A stretch of DNA of 64,000 nt from the NCBI GenBank assembly GCA_035644395.1, contig DASQOR010000018.1, positions 1 through 64,000 on the forward strand, given 5' to 3'. Position 1 is the stretch's first letter; each line of letters opens with the position of its first letter. This stretch comes from JBGPLJ01 sp035644395 (GTDB lineage Bacteria > Pseudomonadota > Gammaproteobacteria > Steroidobacterales > Steroidobacteraceae). Below, one piece after another: positions 15,511 through 24,199 of this stretch. The notes under the pieces were generated by a model that saw nothing but the letters and a program-made list of their open reading frames with translations, ran no database searches and had not been told where the DNA came from. The position numbers and the translations under genes are program-made.

Positions 15511-18500
15511 CGGAGAGGTTTTCGATCTCACCATAGTCTTCCGCATCCAGGATGAGCTGAAGTGAGGCGTTGTTTGCCCAGGTGCTCTCGAAACCGAGTC
15601 CGTAACGGATGCCATCGCGTGATTGCCCGTTCCCGGAAATCTCGAAAGGTCCGGCCATCTCGAATTGCGCGGTAATATTTCTGTTATCCAGCGCGTCGTC
15701 GTAGATGTAATTGGCGTAGACATAAATAGCCGTCACGTCTTGCGCCTGTAAATTCGCGAGTACCTTTCGCACGGTAAGGCCGGCTTCAGTGCGGAACGTG
15801 TCGGCGTTGAGCTGGCTGTACGTGAGGTCCAACGACTGCGCTCCATTTTCCGCATAAGCATCGTCAGCAAAACGCTCGTAGCTCACATTTAATTGCGGCT
15901 GGATCAGCCAGCCCTGCCCGGCGGTGATGTTATAGCCCGCGCCGGCAGTGGTAGCGAAGCCACGGGCATCGCGATTGCCTGCAGCCTGGCGATCGAGAAT
16001 ATTCAGTGAGATGTCGCGAACGGATTCGAGCCGGTGCCAGCCATATTCGATCATGCCTTGCATGAACCAGTGATTCTCACTCCAGTAGCTTCCGTACGCG
16101 CCGAGCGTCCAGCCTGTCACCTCTGTTTCGCCGGTGTCCGCAGTCGGTCCGTGATAGCTCACATCCATCTCATCGCGCGCGAGATACCCGCCGATCAGCG
16201 CGCCCTCTTTAAGCGCGACGTCGATGCCCAGCATCATGCTGCGATTGATGCTGTCATAGCCCTGTTGGAACAGATCGCGCTGTTCTCCTTGACCATCCTG
16301 GTAGGAGCTACGCACCCAAAAGCCGACACCTTCGCGCAGGCGGTACGAATCGTCCAACGCCGCCAACGAAGGGTTCTCAATCGAGCGATTCACCTGGGCG
16401 ATCCGATTGTTCAGTTGCGAGAAACGGGCGCTCGTGCGGCCATGAACCGCGGAGGGAATCACACTCGGGTCGCGTGGGCACGTGTCGATTGCCGCCTCGA
16501 CCAGACTATCTACCGGGACAGCGACGAGTGCTGCAAGTGTGGCAGTCGCTTCCGTGCCAAGCGTGGCGCTGCGCGCCAGGTCCAGAGTGCCGATGCAGGA
16601 CACCAGGTTCTTGCCGCCTGAACCCGGATCGGTAATAGGGCCGATGAGCGGCTTCGATGTGATCTGCACCTGCACGCTATCGGAGTGGTAAACCGTGTCG
16701 AATGTGACGCCCGCATAGGCTTGCGAGGAATTGCTGAAAGTGCCAGTGACTGAGCCGGCGGACAGGTAAGTGTAGATCTGGTCTGTAGCGAATGTGCTGG
16801 CCGGGTCGGGCAAATAATCGACGCTTCCTGCCAATGTGGCAGTGCCGGACACCAGGAGTGCGTCGACTCCGCCATGGTCGTCAAGCTCGATATCGAGTGT
16901 CCCTGAGGGTGACTGCGAAAAATCACCTGCCACGGTCAGTGTTCCCAGGGATGCGCCGGGGGAAACGTGGCCACCATTGACGACGGTGCCAACGCTGCCG
17001 TTGCCGCCGAGCGTCGCCGCGCTCATGACATTCACCGGCGACGCGATCGAGCCTTCCACTTGCAGCCGTCCTGCGTTGACGGTAGTTGGGCCGGTGTAGG
17101 TACTCGCGCCGGTCAGGGTGAGTACATTCAATGCCTCCTTCACCACGCTGCCCGAGCCATCGATGACTTCGCCGTGCACGATGTCGTCGCTGCGATTGAA
17201 TATCAGCGTGCCGTTATTGGCGATTCCGCCGATTACACTCCCGCTGGTGCCGCCGTTTCCAAGCTGCAAAGTGCCGGCGGTGATGGTGGTGCCACCCGTA
17301 AACGCCTGGTTCTGGGTGAGGATGAGTGAGCCGTTGCCGGCCTGCGTCATCGTTCCCGTGCCGTCGACAACGCCGGCGAACGTAATCGAATCGTTCCTAT
17401 TGAAAATCAGTGAGCCATCATTGTTGGTGATGTTTCCCGCGATATTTCCCGTCGAACCGCCGTTGCCAATCTGCAGCGTGCCTGCGTTGATCGTGGTGCG
17501 TCCCGTGAATGTATTTGCTCCCTCGAGAATCAGAGTGCCGGAACCGTTTTTTGTCAGAGTGCCGGTGCCGCTGATGATGCCGCCGAAGGTGACGTCGTCG
17601 GACCGATCGAAAGCCAGCGTCGCATTGTTGAGTACGCTGCCGACCAGATTTCCGCTGATCTCGCCATCCCCAAGTTGCAGACTGCCTGACGAAATCGTCG
17701 TGCCGCCGGTGTAGGTCTGATCCGCGTTGAGGATCAGTGTGCCCTCGCCAGCCTTGGTGACCGAGCCGCTGCCGCTGATCACGCCCCCAAAGGCGAGCTC
17801 GTCGCCGCGATTGAAAATCAGCGCGCTGTTATTCGCGATATCGCCGGTGATACTGCCAGACGTGCCGCCATCGCCGATCTGCAACGTTCCTGCGCCGATT
17901 GTCGTGGTGCCGGCGTAAGTGTTGTCACCGGCCAGCGTCAGCGTGCCGGCGCCGAGCTTGGTTAGCGCGCCCGCGCCACCGACCGCTTGCGCGATTGTCG
18001 ATGTGAATCCATTCGTATCGATGCTGCCAGCGGAATCCAGCGCGATCGCGCGCGTCTCCGCCAGATCGAAGTTGGCGCCGAGCCGCAGCGTGCCGCCATC
18101 GAGTTCGAGCGATCCGTTGCTGTCGCCGAGAGCGGCATCGCTTGATACTTGCAGCACGCCTGCACTCAACAGTGTCCCGCCGCTGAATGTATTTGCACCA
18201 CTGAGCACGACAGCGCCGTCACCGCGCTTGCGCAGTTGGCCGCTACCGCTGATCGTGCCGGCGAGTGTCAGCGTGGTGTCTGCTGCCGGAGAGAACGTAC
18301 CGCCTTCGCTTGCCAATGTGACTGCCCGTGTCGATTCAAAAGTACCGGTCGTGATCAAAGCTCCATCGTTGAACAGCAGCCCGCCGCTGGCCGCGCCGAG
18401 ATTGCCATCGGCGGACACCTGCAGGGCGCCGCCGCTGATCGTCGTTCCACCGCTATAGGTGTTGGCGCCGTCGAGAATCAGCGTGCCGTCGCCAGTCTTG

Positions 18501-21172
18501 CTCAGACGCGAGGGGCCGCTGGCATCGACGATCCGAGCGTCAATGATTGCAGTACCCGAATTGACGTTGATGGGCGTGTTATCCGTTGCGGCTTGCAAGT
18601 CAAAACCGGCGCCATCGATGCGGTAACCCTCGGTCGCGAACTGCATTCCCGTGAACGTGGTATTCGCGCCCAGCGTCACTGTGCCCGCCTGACCCGTGAA
18701 TACAGCAAAGCCACTTTGCCAGGGAGCATTGATGGAGCCATCGGCGGTCGTCCAACTCGTGGCGGCGCTATCCCAAATCGAGGTGCCGCCGTCGACCGTG
18801 CCCAAGCCACCCGCGTTCGCGCCATCCCAGTGCTGAATCGTAAAGCCCTCGGCGACGACGATCAGGTTTACCTGATTGCTTCCGGCTTGCACCAACAGCT
18901 GCGACGCCGAGAAGCCGGGCACATTCAGGTCGAGTCCCTGATCGAACAGTGCGCCGCCATACTCGAACAGCCGATACACCCCGGGCCCGAATGCGCCCCC
19001 CGCGAGCACTTCGCGTGCACCGAATCCGCCGATGTCGGAGACGTTCAGTTGTCCATCGAGCGTGAGGTCACCGGTAACGATGGTGAGGTCATTCACGCCG
19101 CCGCCAAACACATTCGCAAGCCCGAGCTCGTAGTCGAGCTGCGATGTCTGATTCAGCACCAGGTTGCCCACACGAAGCGTGCCCGCACTGTTGCCTGGCG
19201 CGAGATGGGCGCCGGCAGCAACGGTGACAGTCCCGCCTATCTCGTCGCTGTCGCCGTCGCCCCCTCCGAGCGTCGCGCCGCTGTCGACCTGTACATCACC
19301 GCTCACTGATCCATTGACGAGCAGGGCGCCATTGGCAACGGTAGTCAGGCCTGTCGACGCCTGCGTGCCGCTCAGCGTGAGCGTGCTGGCTCCGATCTTC
19401 GTGACCGTGCCGCCGCCCGTAGTACTACCACCGTAAGAGAATTCCCCACTGCGATCGAGCACCAGCGCGCCGTTGTTGGTCACATCTCCAATCCCCAGGC
19501 TTCCGGTCGAGCCGCCGTCGCCCACTTGCAGCGTGCTGCCGGCGGCGATGATGCTGCCGCCGCTGTATGTATTGTCGGCGGTGAGAGTCAGCGTACCGAT
19601 TTGCTGTCGCAACGCTCCGTCGCCGGTGACCGGACGGGCGAAGGTGTGGCTCGTGTCGCGATTGAAGGCCAATTCGGCGTTGTCCGCGACCGTGACCAGT
19701 CCCGTGCCGCCGATGTTGCCACCGGTGGCGGTGCCATCGCCCAGTTGCAGGGTGCCGCCATTGATTGAAATGGCGCTCGTGAAGCCCGGACTGCTGCCGT
19801 TGAGAATCAGGGTGCCACTGCCTGCTTTTCCGAACTCTGTGCCGGAGACCATGCCCGAAATCGTGTTGGTATTGGTTTGCGTGTCGATGACATTGAAAAC
19901 GCCTGGGGTGTTGAAGCCGATGGCGCGAGCAAGCGTAAATGAATTCGTCAGCTGGAGCGTGCTGCCATTGGTCAACAGCATTCTGGCGTTCGCGACGCCG
20001 AGATTTTCGTTAGCCGCGACACTCAGCGTGGTGCCGTTTTGGATTCTCGTCTGGGTGGTGTAGCTGTTTTTGCCCGTCAGCGTGATGGTGCCGCCGCCGA
20101 GTGCCGTGATACCGCCGGTGCCTGAGATTTCGCCGCCAAAGCTGTAGCCGTCGCTACGGTTGAACGTAAGGCTAGCGTTATCGACGACGTTGCCGACGAT
20201 GCTGCCGGTGGTACCTCCGTTGCCGATCGACAGAGTGTTCTTGGTGATCGTGGTGCCGCCGATGTAGGAGTTGGCGCCGGTGAGGTAAAGTGTGCCACTG
20301 GCGAGTGTGACTGTCAGACCGCCGCTGCCGCTGATGTCACCGCCGAAGCTCGAGCCGTTGGAGCGGTTGAAACTGAGTGCCCCGTTGTTGACGATGTTTC
20401 CGGCAAGGCTTCCCGTTGTACCTCCATTGCCGATCTGCAGCGTACCGCCGCTGATGGTCGTGCCGCCGGTGTACGTATTGTCGCCAGAGAGAATTAGCGT
20501 CCCGCTGCCCAGCTTCGCTAACGACCCACCGCCACTAATGGTTTGCGCGAAAAGAGGTGAATCGCCGCGATTGAAGGCCACCGTCGCGCCTGGCATCACA
20601 CTGACACTGCCCGAAATGCCGCCGCTGCTGCCGCCGTTGCCAATCTGCAGCGTGCCTGCGTTGATCGTCGTGAGACCGGCATAGGAGTTTGGCGCCGACA
20701 GCGTGAGCACGCCGCTGCCAACTTTCGCCAATGAGCCAGTTCCGGAGATCAACCCGAGGTCGATGGTGGAATCCAGATTATTGCCGCCAACGGTGAGGAT
20801 TGAGGAGCCTTGGAGGGCGAAGGAATAGCCGGGCGAAGTCAGTTGAAAGGAGCCGACTGAAGTGTCCTGCGAAATCGTCAGCGCCTTTCTGCTCGAATCG
20901 CCGAACGTGGCGATACTTGTTGCCGTTGGCACCGCCGCGGGCGCCCAGTTCGCGGCAGTATTCCAATCGTTCGATCCTGGCACCAACAACCACGTCGCGT
21001 CCTGCGCGTGCGCCGGCGTGATCGTGGCGATCAAGGCCGTCGACAGAGCAATGACCGGGCGCCTCGCCGGATGACGCGACGATGCGAGCGCGGCTGCGAT
21101 GGAGTCGCGAAGCGGGCGCCGCACCGAGCGGATGGAAGGCGAATCGATCAACGCGCGAGGCGGCAGTTTCAT
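15482..21172 (-). CDS. Autotransporter with PATR-repeat passenger (type Va)
   Basis: This very large surface protein (1,896 residues) secretes its passenger through its own outer-membrane barrel. It has a long extended signal region (about 60 residues ending ATITPAHAQDA) and a passenger of beta-helical repeats of the passenger-associated transport type. At least nine units follow the pattern GGTTI-x-GTLQIGNGG-x-GSI-x-GNIxNN-x-LxFNRxD. A linker is followed by a barrel of about 290 residues (EGVGFWVRSSYQDGQGEQRD to NLSATLQLRKQF) ending in phenylalanine. The ATG at 21172 has AAGG nine bases upstream; the frame continues upstream to 21349 but lacks a signal there. No protease or lipase motif is visible, so adhesion or biofilm is likelier than catalysis. 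It lies inside the tRNA-Ser island. Confidence 0.9.
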   Translation of the reverse strand: MKLPPRALIDSPSIRSVRRPLRDSIAAALASSRHPARRPVIALSTALIATITPAHAQDATWLLVPGSNDWNTAANWAPAAVPTATSIATFGDSSRKALTISQDTSVGSFQLTSPGYSFALQGSSILTVGGNNLDSTIDLGLISGTGSLAKVGSGVLTLSAPNSYAGLTTINAGTLQIGNGGSSGGISGSVSVMPGATVAFNRGDSPLFAQTISGGGSLAKLGSGTLILSGDNTYTGGTTISGGTLQIGNGGTTGSLAGNIVNNGALSFNRSNGSSFGGDISGSGGLTVTLASGTLYLTGANSYIGGTTITKNTLSIGNGGTTGSIVGNVVDNASLTFNRSDGYSFGGEISGTGGITALGGGTITLTGKNSYTTQTRIQNGTTLSVAANENLGVANARMLLTNGSTLQLTNSFTLARAIGFNTPGVFNVIDTQTNTNTISGMVSGTEFGKAGSGTLILNGSSPGFTSAISINGGTLQLGDGTATGGNIGGTGLVTVADNAELAFNRDTSHTFARPVTGDGALRQQIGTLTLTADNTYSGGSIIAAGSTLQVGDGGSTGSLGIGDVTNNGALVLDRSGEFSYGGSTTGGGTVTKIGASTLTLSGTQASTGLTTVANGALLVNGSVSGDVQVDSGATLGGGDGDSDEIGGTVTVAAGAHLAPGNSAGTLRVGNLVLNQTSQLDYELGLANVFGGGVNDLTIVTGDLTLDGQLNVSDIGGFGAREVLAGGAFGPGVYRLFEYGGALFDQGLDLNVPGFSASQLLVQAGSNQVNLIVVAEGFTIQHWDGANAGGLGTVDGGTSIWDSAATSWTTADGSINAPWQSGFAVFTGQAGTVTLGANTTFTGMQFATEGYRIDGAGFDLQAATDNTPINVNSGTAIIDARIVDASGPSRLSKTGDGTLILDGANTYSGGTTISGGALQVSADGNLGAASGGLLFNDGALITTGTFESTRAVTLASEGGTFSPAADTTLTLAGTISGSGQLRKRGDGAVVLSGANTFSGGTLLSAGVLQVSSDAALGDSNGSLELDGGTLRLGANFDLAETRAIALDSAGSIDTNGFTSTIAQAVGGAGALTKLGAGTLTLAGDNTYAGTTTIGAGTLQIGDGGTSGSITGDIANNSALIFNRGDELAFGGVISGSGSVTKAGEGTLILNADQTYTGGTTISSGSLQLGDGEISGNLVGSVLNNATLAFDRSDDVTFGGIISGTGTLTKNGSGTLILEGANTFTGRTTINAGTLQIGNGGSTGNIAGNITNNDGSLIFNRNDSITFAGVVDGTGTMTQAGNGSLILTQNQAFTGGTTITAGTLQLGNGGTSGSVIGGIANNGTLIFNRSDDIVHGEVIDGSGSVVKEALNVLTLTGASTYTGPTTVNAGRLQVEGSIASPVNVMSAATLGGNGSVGTVVNGGHVSPGASLGTLTVAGDFSQSPSGTLDIELDDHGGVDALLVSGTATLAGSVDYLPDPASTFATDQIYTYLSAGSVTGTFSNSSQAYAGVTFDTVYHSDSVQVQITSKPLIGPITDPGSGGKNLVSCIGTLDLARSATLGTEATATLAALVAVPVDSLVEAAIDTCPRDPSVIPSAVHGRTSARFSQLNNRIAQVNRSIENPSLAALDDSYRLREGVGFWVRSSYQDGQGEQRDLFQQGYDSINRSMMLGIDVALKEGALIGGYLARDEMDVSYHGPTADTGETEVTGWTLGAYGSYWSENHWFMQGMIEYGWHRLESVRDISLNILDRQAAGNRDARGFATTAGAGYNITAGQGWLIQPQLNVSYERFADDAYAENGAQSLDLTYSQLNADTFRTEAGLTVRKVLANLQAQDVTAIYVYANYIYDDALDNRNITAQFEMAGPFEISGNGQSRDGIRYGLGFESTWANNASLQLILDAEDYGEIENLSATLQLRKQF
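17060..20700 (-). repeat. Degenerate tandem repeats encoding the autotransporter passenger
   Basis: Units of about 150-220 bases recur across this stretch, each encoding variations of GTLQIGNGG...GSI...NNG.L.FNR. The best-conserved DNA words are reverse complements of ggcacgctgcagat-type strings. Spacing is irregular in the middle (18.2-19.4 kb), where a different segment interrupts. Such repeats can change number by recombination, so passenger length may vary between strains. Confidence 0.75.
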
Positions 21173-21420
21173 GGTGAGCATCCTTGGCAACCGCGCCCAG
21201 CCGGCGCGGGCTATGTGTCGAACACAGCCCCATTCCGCCGATGAAAATCGCGCGGAAGCGAGTGGCGCGTTGCCGCGCAATCGGAGATATCCCTTTGCTC
21301 CGCGTCCAGAATGCCCGTCGCCACGGATTGCGCAACGTAAAATCGGCAAGCGTGTTGACGGTGTGGATGTAGAAGCCTTTCGCCAATCTTCGACTCTTGG
21401 CTAAAGGGACGAGATTGCTT

Positions 21421-22045
21421 GTCGGCCAAAGCGCTGATTACGTGCGTTGCACAAAATGCGTCCCCATGACACATCAGTTCCATATGGCCTGGTGCGTGCA
21501 ATGAGGAGTTTCAAGCCAGGGTCAAACAAAACCTTTACCGCGAGGACGGGAGCATCAGGAGGGAACGCATCGCCCAGATCGTCAACGATCAGAATTTCGC
21601 CCGTATCAAGACACTCTTCGATGATGCCGTCGCCAGGGGCGCCAAGGTCGCCGTGGGCGGCACGCTCGAGCAAGGCGACCGCACGATCCATCCGACGTTG
21701 CTCACCGATGGCACTCCCGCCATGCAGATCATGCAGGAGGAAATCTTCGCGCCGATCGTGCGGGTCCTGACCTGCAGGAACATCGATGATGTCATCGAAC
21801 ACATCTCGGGCCGTGGCAAGCCGTTGGCGCTCTACATCTACAGCAACGATCGCAACAACATCGACAAGGTGCTCCGCAGGACTTCATCGGGCGGTATGAC
21901 GATCAACGGGTTTTTCTCCCATTACCTGGAAAACCAGTTGCCATTCGGTGGTGTCAACCAGAGCGGCATGGGCAGCTATCACGGCGTCTTTGGCTTCAAA
22001 GCGTTCTCCCATGAGCGCGCAATCTACATACAGGAGAGTCGATAG
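21421..22045 (+). pseudogene. Aldehyde dehydrogenase (coniferyl-aldehyde type), C-terminal fragment
   Basis: The frame is open from about 21479 to 22045 and reads like the C-terminal 190 residues of an NAD(P)-dependent aldehyde dehydrogenase: FARIKTLFDDAVARGAKVAV, HPTLLTDGTPAMQIMQEEIF, SGGMTINGFFSHYLENQLPF and GGVNQSGMGSYHGVFGFKAF. Just upstream, after a stop at 21476-21478, TCVA in the same frame recalls the active-site Cys region (GQTCVAPD), degraded. The NAD-binding half is absent. The LPFGGVNQSGMGSYHG wording is typical of coniferyl aldehyde dehydrogenases. It lies close to the right boundary of the accessory region and looks like a gene cut by insertion of the autotransporter locus. Confidence 0.75.
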
Positions 22046-22168
22046 GCCGCGAAAAGAGGGATTGCTGATGACAGCTTCGGTGACAGCTACGGAGCTTCCA
22101 GGGGATCGTGGGGACTCGGTGGCTTTCCGAATCCGTAACATGCTGATCGGACTCAGTACCTAGATCCG

Positions 22169-22191
22169 GTTCGAATCCCACTCTCTGCGCC
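22169..22191 (+). repeat. Degenerate tRNA-Ser 3'-end copy (possible outer att site)
   Basis: The 23 bases match the tRNA-Ser 3' end at 21 positions (GTTCGAATCCC, then CTCTCT, then GCGCC). No tRNA 5' half is visible upstream. It may be the far boundary of a 17.6-kb insertion starting at tRNA-Ser, or a remnant of a different tRNA. Confidence 0.45.
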
Positions 22192-22287
22192 GGATTTCCG
22201 GTCCCCGGGGCGGCTTTCACGACGATTGCGCTACAATCCCGACCGTTCCAGTCGAGCATCCGCGGCTCAGCCAAAAGGAGAACATTC

Positions 22288-22695
22288 ATGAGCGCGCTCC
22301 GATCCGTTTCGATCATTCTGGCGATGTCGCTTGCGACCGTCGCCGTTGCCGAGGAATTCGATGGCTCCAAGCCGCTGGAGTGCACCGTCGACAAGGGCCA
22401 CAACTGCCTGCCGACGGAGACTGGCTGCAGCCCGCTGAAGCCCGAAACGAACATCGCCCCGGTTTTCAAGATCGACTTTGCCAAGCAGGAAGTCCGTTCG
22501 CCCTATCGCACGGCACTGCTGCCGGTGGTGAACTGGAGTTCGAACCGCGAGGCCCTGGTGCTGCAAGGCGCTGACCTGATGTTCGCCTGGAGCGCGCTCA
22601 TCAACAAGAAGACCGGCGCATTCACCGTGTCCACTGCGGACCGCAAGGGTGGTTACATCGCTTTCGGCCAGTGCAAGCTGGCGAAGGCGAGCTAG
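22288..22695 (+). CDS. Small exported protein of unknown function
   Basis: The 135-residue product starts with a signal peptide (ALRSVSIILAMSLATVAVAE, cleavage probably after VAVA). The mature part has four cysteines in two groups (LECTVDKGHNCLPTETGCSP and FGQCKLAKAS), suggesting periplasmic disulfides. It includes FKIDFAKQEVRSPYRTALLP and MFAWSALINKKTGAFTVSTA, and the latter resembles a small beta-barrel or lipocalin-like edge. I do not recognise the family. The start is supported by AAAAGGAGAAC seven bases upstream. It is the first apparently native gene after the island and is followed by a hairpin terminator, so it is probably monocistronic. Confidence 0.75.
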   Translation: MSALRSVSIILAMSLATVAVAEEFDGSKPLECTVDKGHNCLPTETGCSPLKPETNIAPVFKIDFAKQEVRSPYRTALLPVVNWSSNREALVLQGADLMFAWSALINKKTGAFTVSTADRKGGYIAFGQCKLAKAS

Positions 22696-22709
22696 TCTTC
22701 TTCGATGGT

Positions 22710-22739
22710 GCGCCGGCGCAGGAGCCGGCGCGCTGTTTT
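22710..22739 (+). terminator. Probable intrinsic terminator
   Basis: An eight-base stem GCGCCGGC/GCCGGCGC with a six-base loop is followed by CGCTGTTTTG. It lies 14 bases after the secreted protein gene. The T-run is short, so efficiency is uncertain. Confidence 0.5.
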
Positions 22740-22841
22740 GCAGCCAGCCAGGCACGGGCCAGCTTGCCGCTGTCCTTCAGGGTCAGCACGCCGCCCGCTC
22801 CCTTCGCGATTTCGGCGCCCGTGGCGCCACCCCGGCTCGCG

Positions 22842-24185
22842 TCAGAACTCTTTTTCGGCGCCTTCGAGGCTGCGCAGCTTGTCGACCTGGAAGAACTTCG
22901 CCCAGCTGTTGGCCATCGAGAAAAGGATGGGCTTGCCGACCATCTTGCCGAGGCCGCTGGGCACTGCGAAGTAACGATGGTTCGAGAAGTAGTTGAAGTA
23001 CTTCTTGTAGTCCTCGTCCGCTTCCCCGAGCACATTTCTCGCGGCGAAACTGCCACAGAAAGTCGCCCACGGAATGCCGACGCAGCCGAGGATGAAGCGG
23101 ATGTGCGGCTGGCCCGGCGGCCGCGCGATGACCGGCAGCAGATCCCGGGTCATGTCGATCTGTCCCGGCCAGTATTGAATGAACGTCAGATTTTTCAATT
23201 CCGGGAAGTGGCTGCGGAAGTCCTTGATGACGCGCCGGATGATGCCGGGATTGTTGTAGGCGTCCTTCAGGAATGTCGTGATCGGTGTGCCTCCGCCGAG
23301 GAGCAGGCGGTTATCCCCAGTCAGCCTGAAGTACGAATAGACGAGTTTCGAATCCCAGCACTGCATCGGCTCGCCGGCCGGAAACAGGGTCCGCAGCTCC
23401 TTGTCGGTCAGCGGCTCTGTGACGCTCAGGAAGGTCTGCGCATGGAAAGTTTCGTCGGCGAGCGGACTGATCGATGAGTTCAACTTGTCGACTGCGACAA
23501 TGATGTGGTCGGCCGTGACACTGCCGGCATGCGTATACGCGGTGTGATCCTCGAGCCGCACCATGGCGGTGCTCTCGAAGATCTGCATGCCGGCCTCGAC
23601 CAGCCGATTCTTGAACCCTTGCAGGCACGCCAGCGGGTTGACTCCGTAGGTTCCGCCGTAACGTATCCCGGCCATATACCCCTCTGACCCGAGGATTGCC
23701 TTCAATTGATCGGTGTCATACGTCTTCTGGTCGTTGAATCCGACGCTCTGGCGGCACTCGAGCTCCGATTGCACGGCCTCCTTGCCGCCCGAGCCCAGGC
23801 CAAGGAAGAGCGAGTCCTGGCGGAGCAATCCGCACTCGATGTCGTTCCTCTTGATTGCGGCGACGATCCGCTCGATGCCGCTGCAGGGTGCGTCCCAGAT
23901 TTCCCCGGCAGCCTTGGCGCCATAGCGTCGTACCAGCTGATGCAGTTCAAGCTCGCTGTCCGGAGTGAGAAAGCCGGCGCTGCGGCCCGAAGAGCTGCCG
24001 CCGACGATGTTTTTCTCGATCAGCACGACCTTCAGGCCCTTCTGCAGGAATTCCGCCGCCGCGCTGACCCCGCTGAATCCGCCCCCGACGATGAGTACGT
24101 CACACTTGATGTCTTTCGTGAGCGGCGGGCAATACTTGTGCTCCTTGATCATCAAGGTGGTGATCCACCAGTTCTGATTGACCAT
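22842..24185 (-). CDS. FAD-dependent oxidoreductase, DAO family
   Basis: The 447-residue protein has an FAD Rossmann motif (CDVLIVGGGFSGVSAAAEFL, about residues 20-40), then the DAO-family LIEKNIVGGSSSGRSAGFL. A C-terminal FAD motif is close to PGQPHIRFILGCVGIPWAT. Relatives oxidise amines or amino acids (for example gamma-glutamylputrescine oxidoreductase), but the substrate cannot be read from the sequence. The ATG at 24185 is chosen because the frame upstream runs into the neighbouring gene without family motifs and the previous gene stops 15 bases earlier. It is probably co-transcribed with the AI-2E-type permease. No cytochrome or iron-sulfur partner is seen. Confidence 0.8.
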   Translation of the reverse strand: MVNQNWWITTLMIKEHKYCPPLTKDIKCDVLIVGGGFSGVSAAAEFLQKGLKVVLIEKNIVGGSSSGRSAGFLTPDSELELHQLVRRYGAKAAGEIWDAPCSGIERIVAAIKRNDIECGLLRQDSLFLGLGSGGKEAVQSELECRQSVGFNDQKTYDTDQLKAILGSEGYMAGIRYGGTYGVNPLACLQGFKNRLVEAGMQIFESTAMVRLEDHTAYTHAGSVTADHIIVAVDKLNSSISPLADETFHAQTFLSVTEPLTDKELRTLFPAGEPMQCWDSKLVYSYFRLTGDNRLLLGGGTPITTFLKDAYNNPGIIRRVIKDFRSHFPELKNLTFIQYWPGQIDMTRDLLPVIARPPGQPHIRFILGCVGIPWATFCGSFAARNVLGEADEDYKKYFNYFSNHRYFAVPSGLGKMVGKPILFSMANSWAKFFQVDKLRSLEGAEKEF

Positions 24186-24199
24186 CCTCGTCTTTGCGG

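Noticed and set aside
17060..20700. A CRISPR array in the repeat region
   Set aside because: The repeats are coding, variable in length and sequence, and lack short identical repeats with unique spacers. They encode the autotransporter passenger.
22081..22191. A complete tRNA gene ending at 22191
   Set aside because: Only T-arm and acceptor 3' sequence are present. No matching acceptor 5' half or anticodon arm lies within 100 bases upstream.
4542..22191. An integrase or transposase gene in the island
   Set aside because: No open frame on either strand shows tyrosine or serine recombinase or transposase motifs, and no terminal inverted repeats of an insertion sequence were seen.
22696..22841. 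Minus-strand frame reading GAEIAKGAGGVLTLKDSGKL
   Set aside because: It looks protein-like but has no start or family match, and it overlaps the end of the FAD oxidoreductase in another frame.
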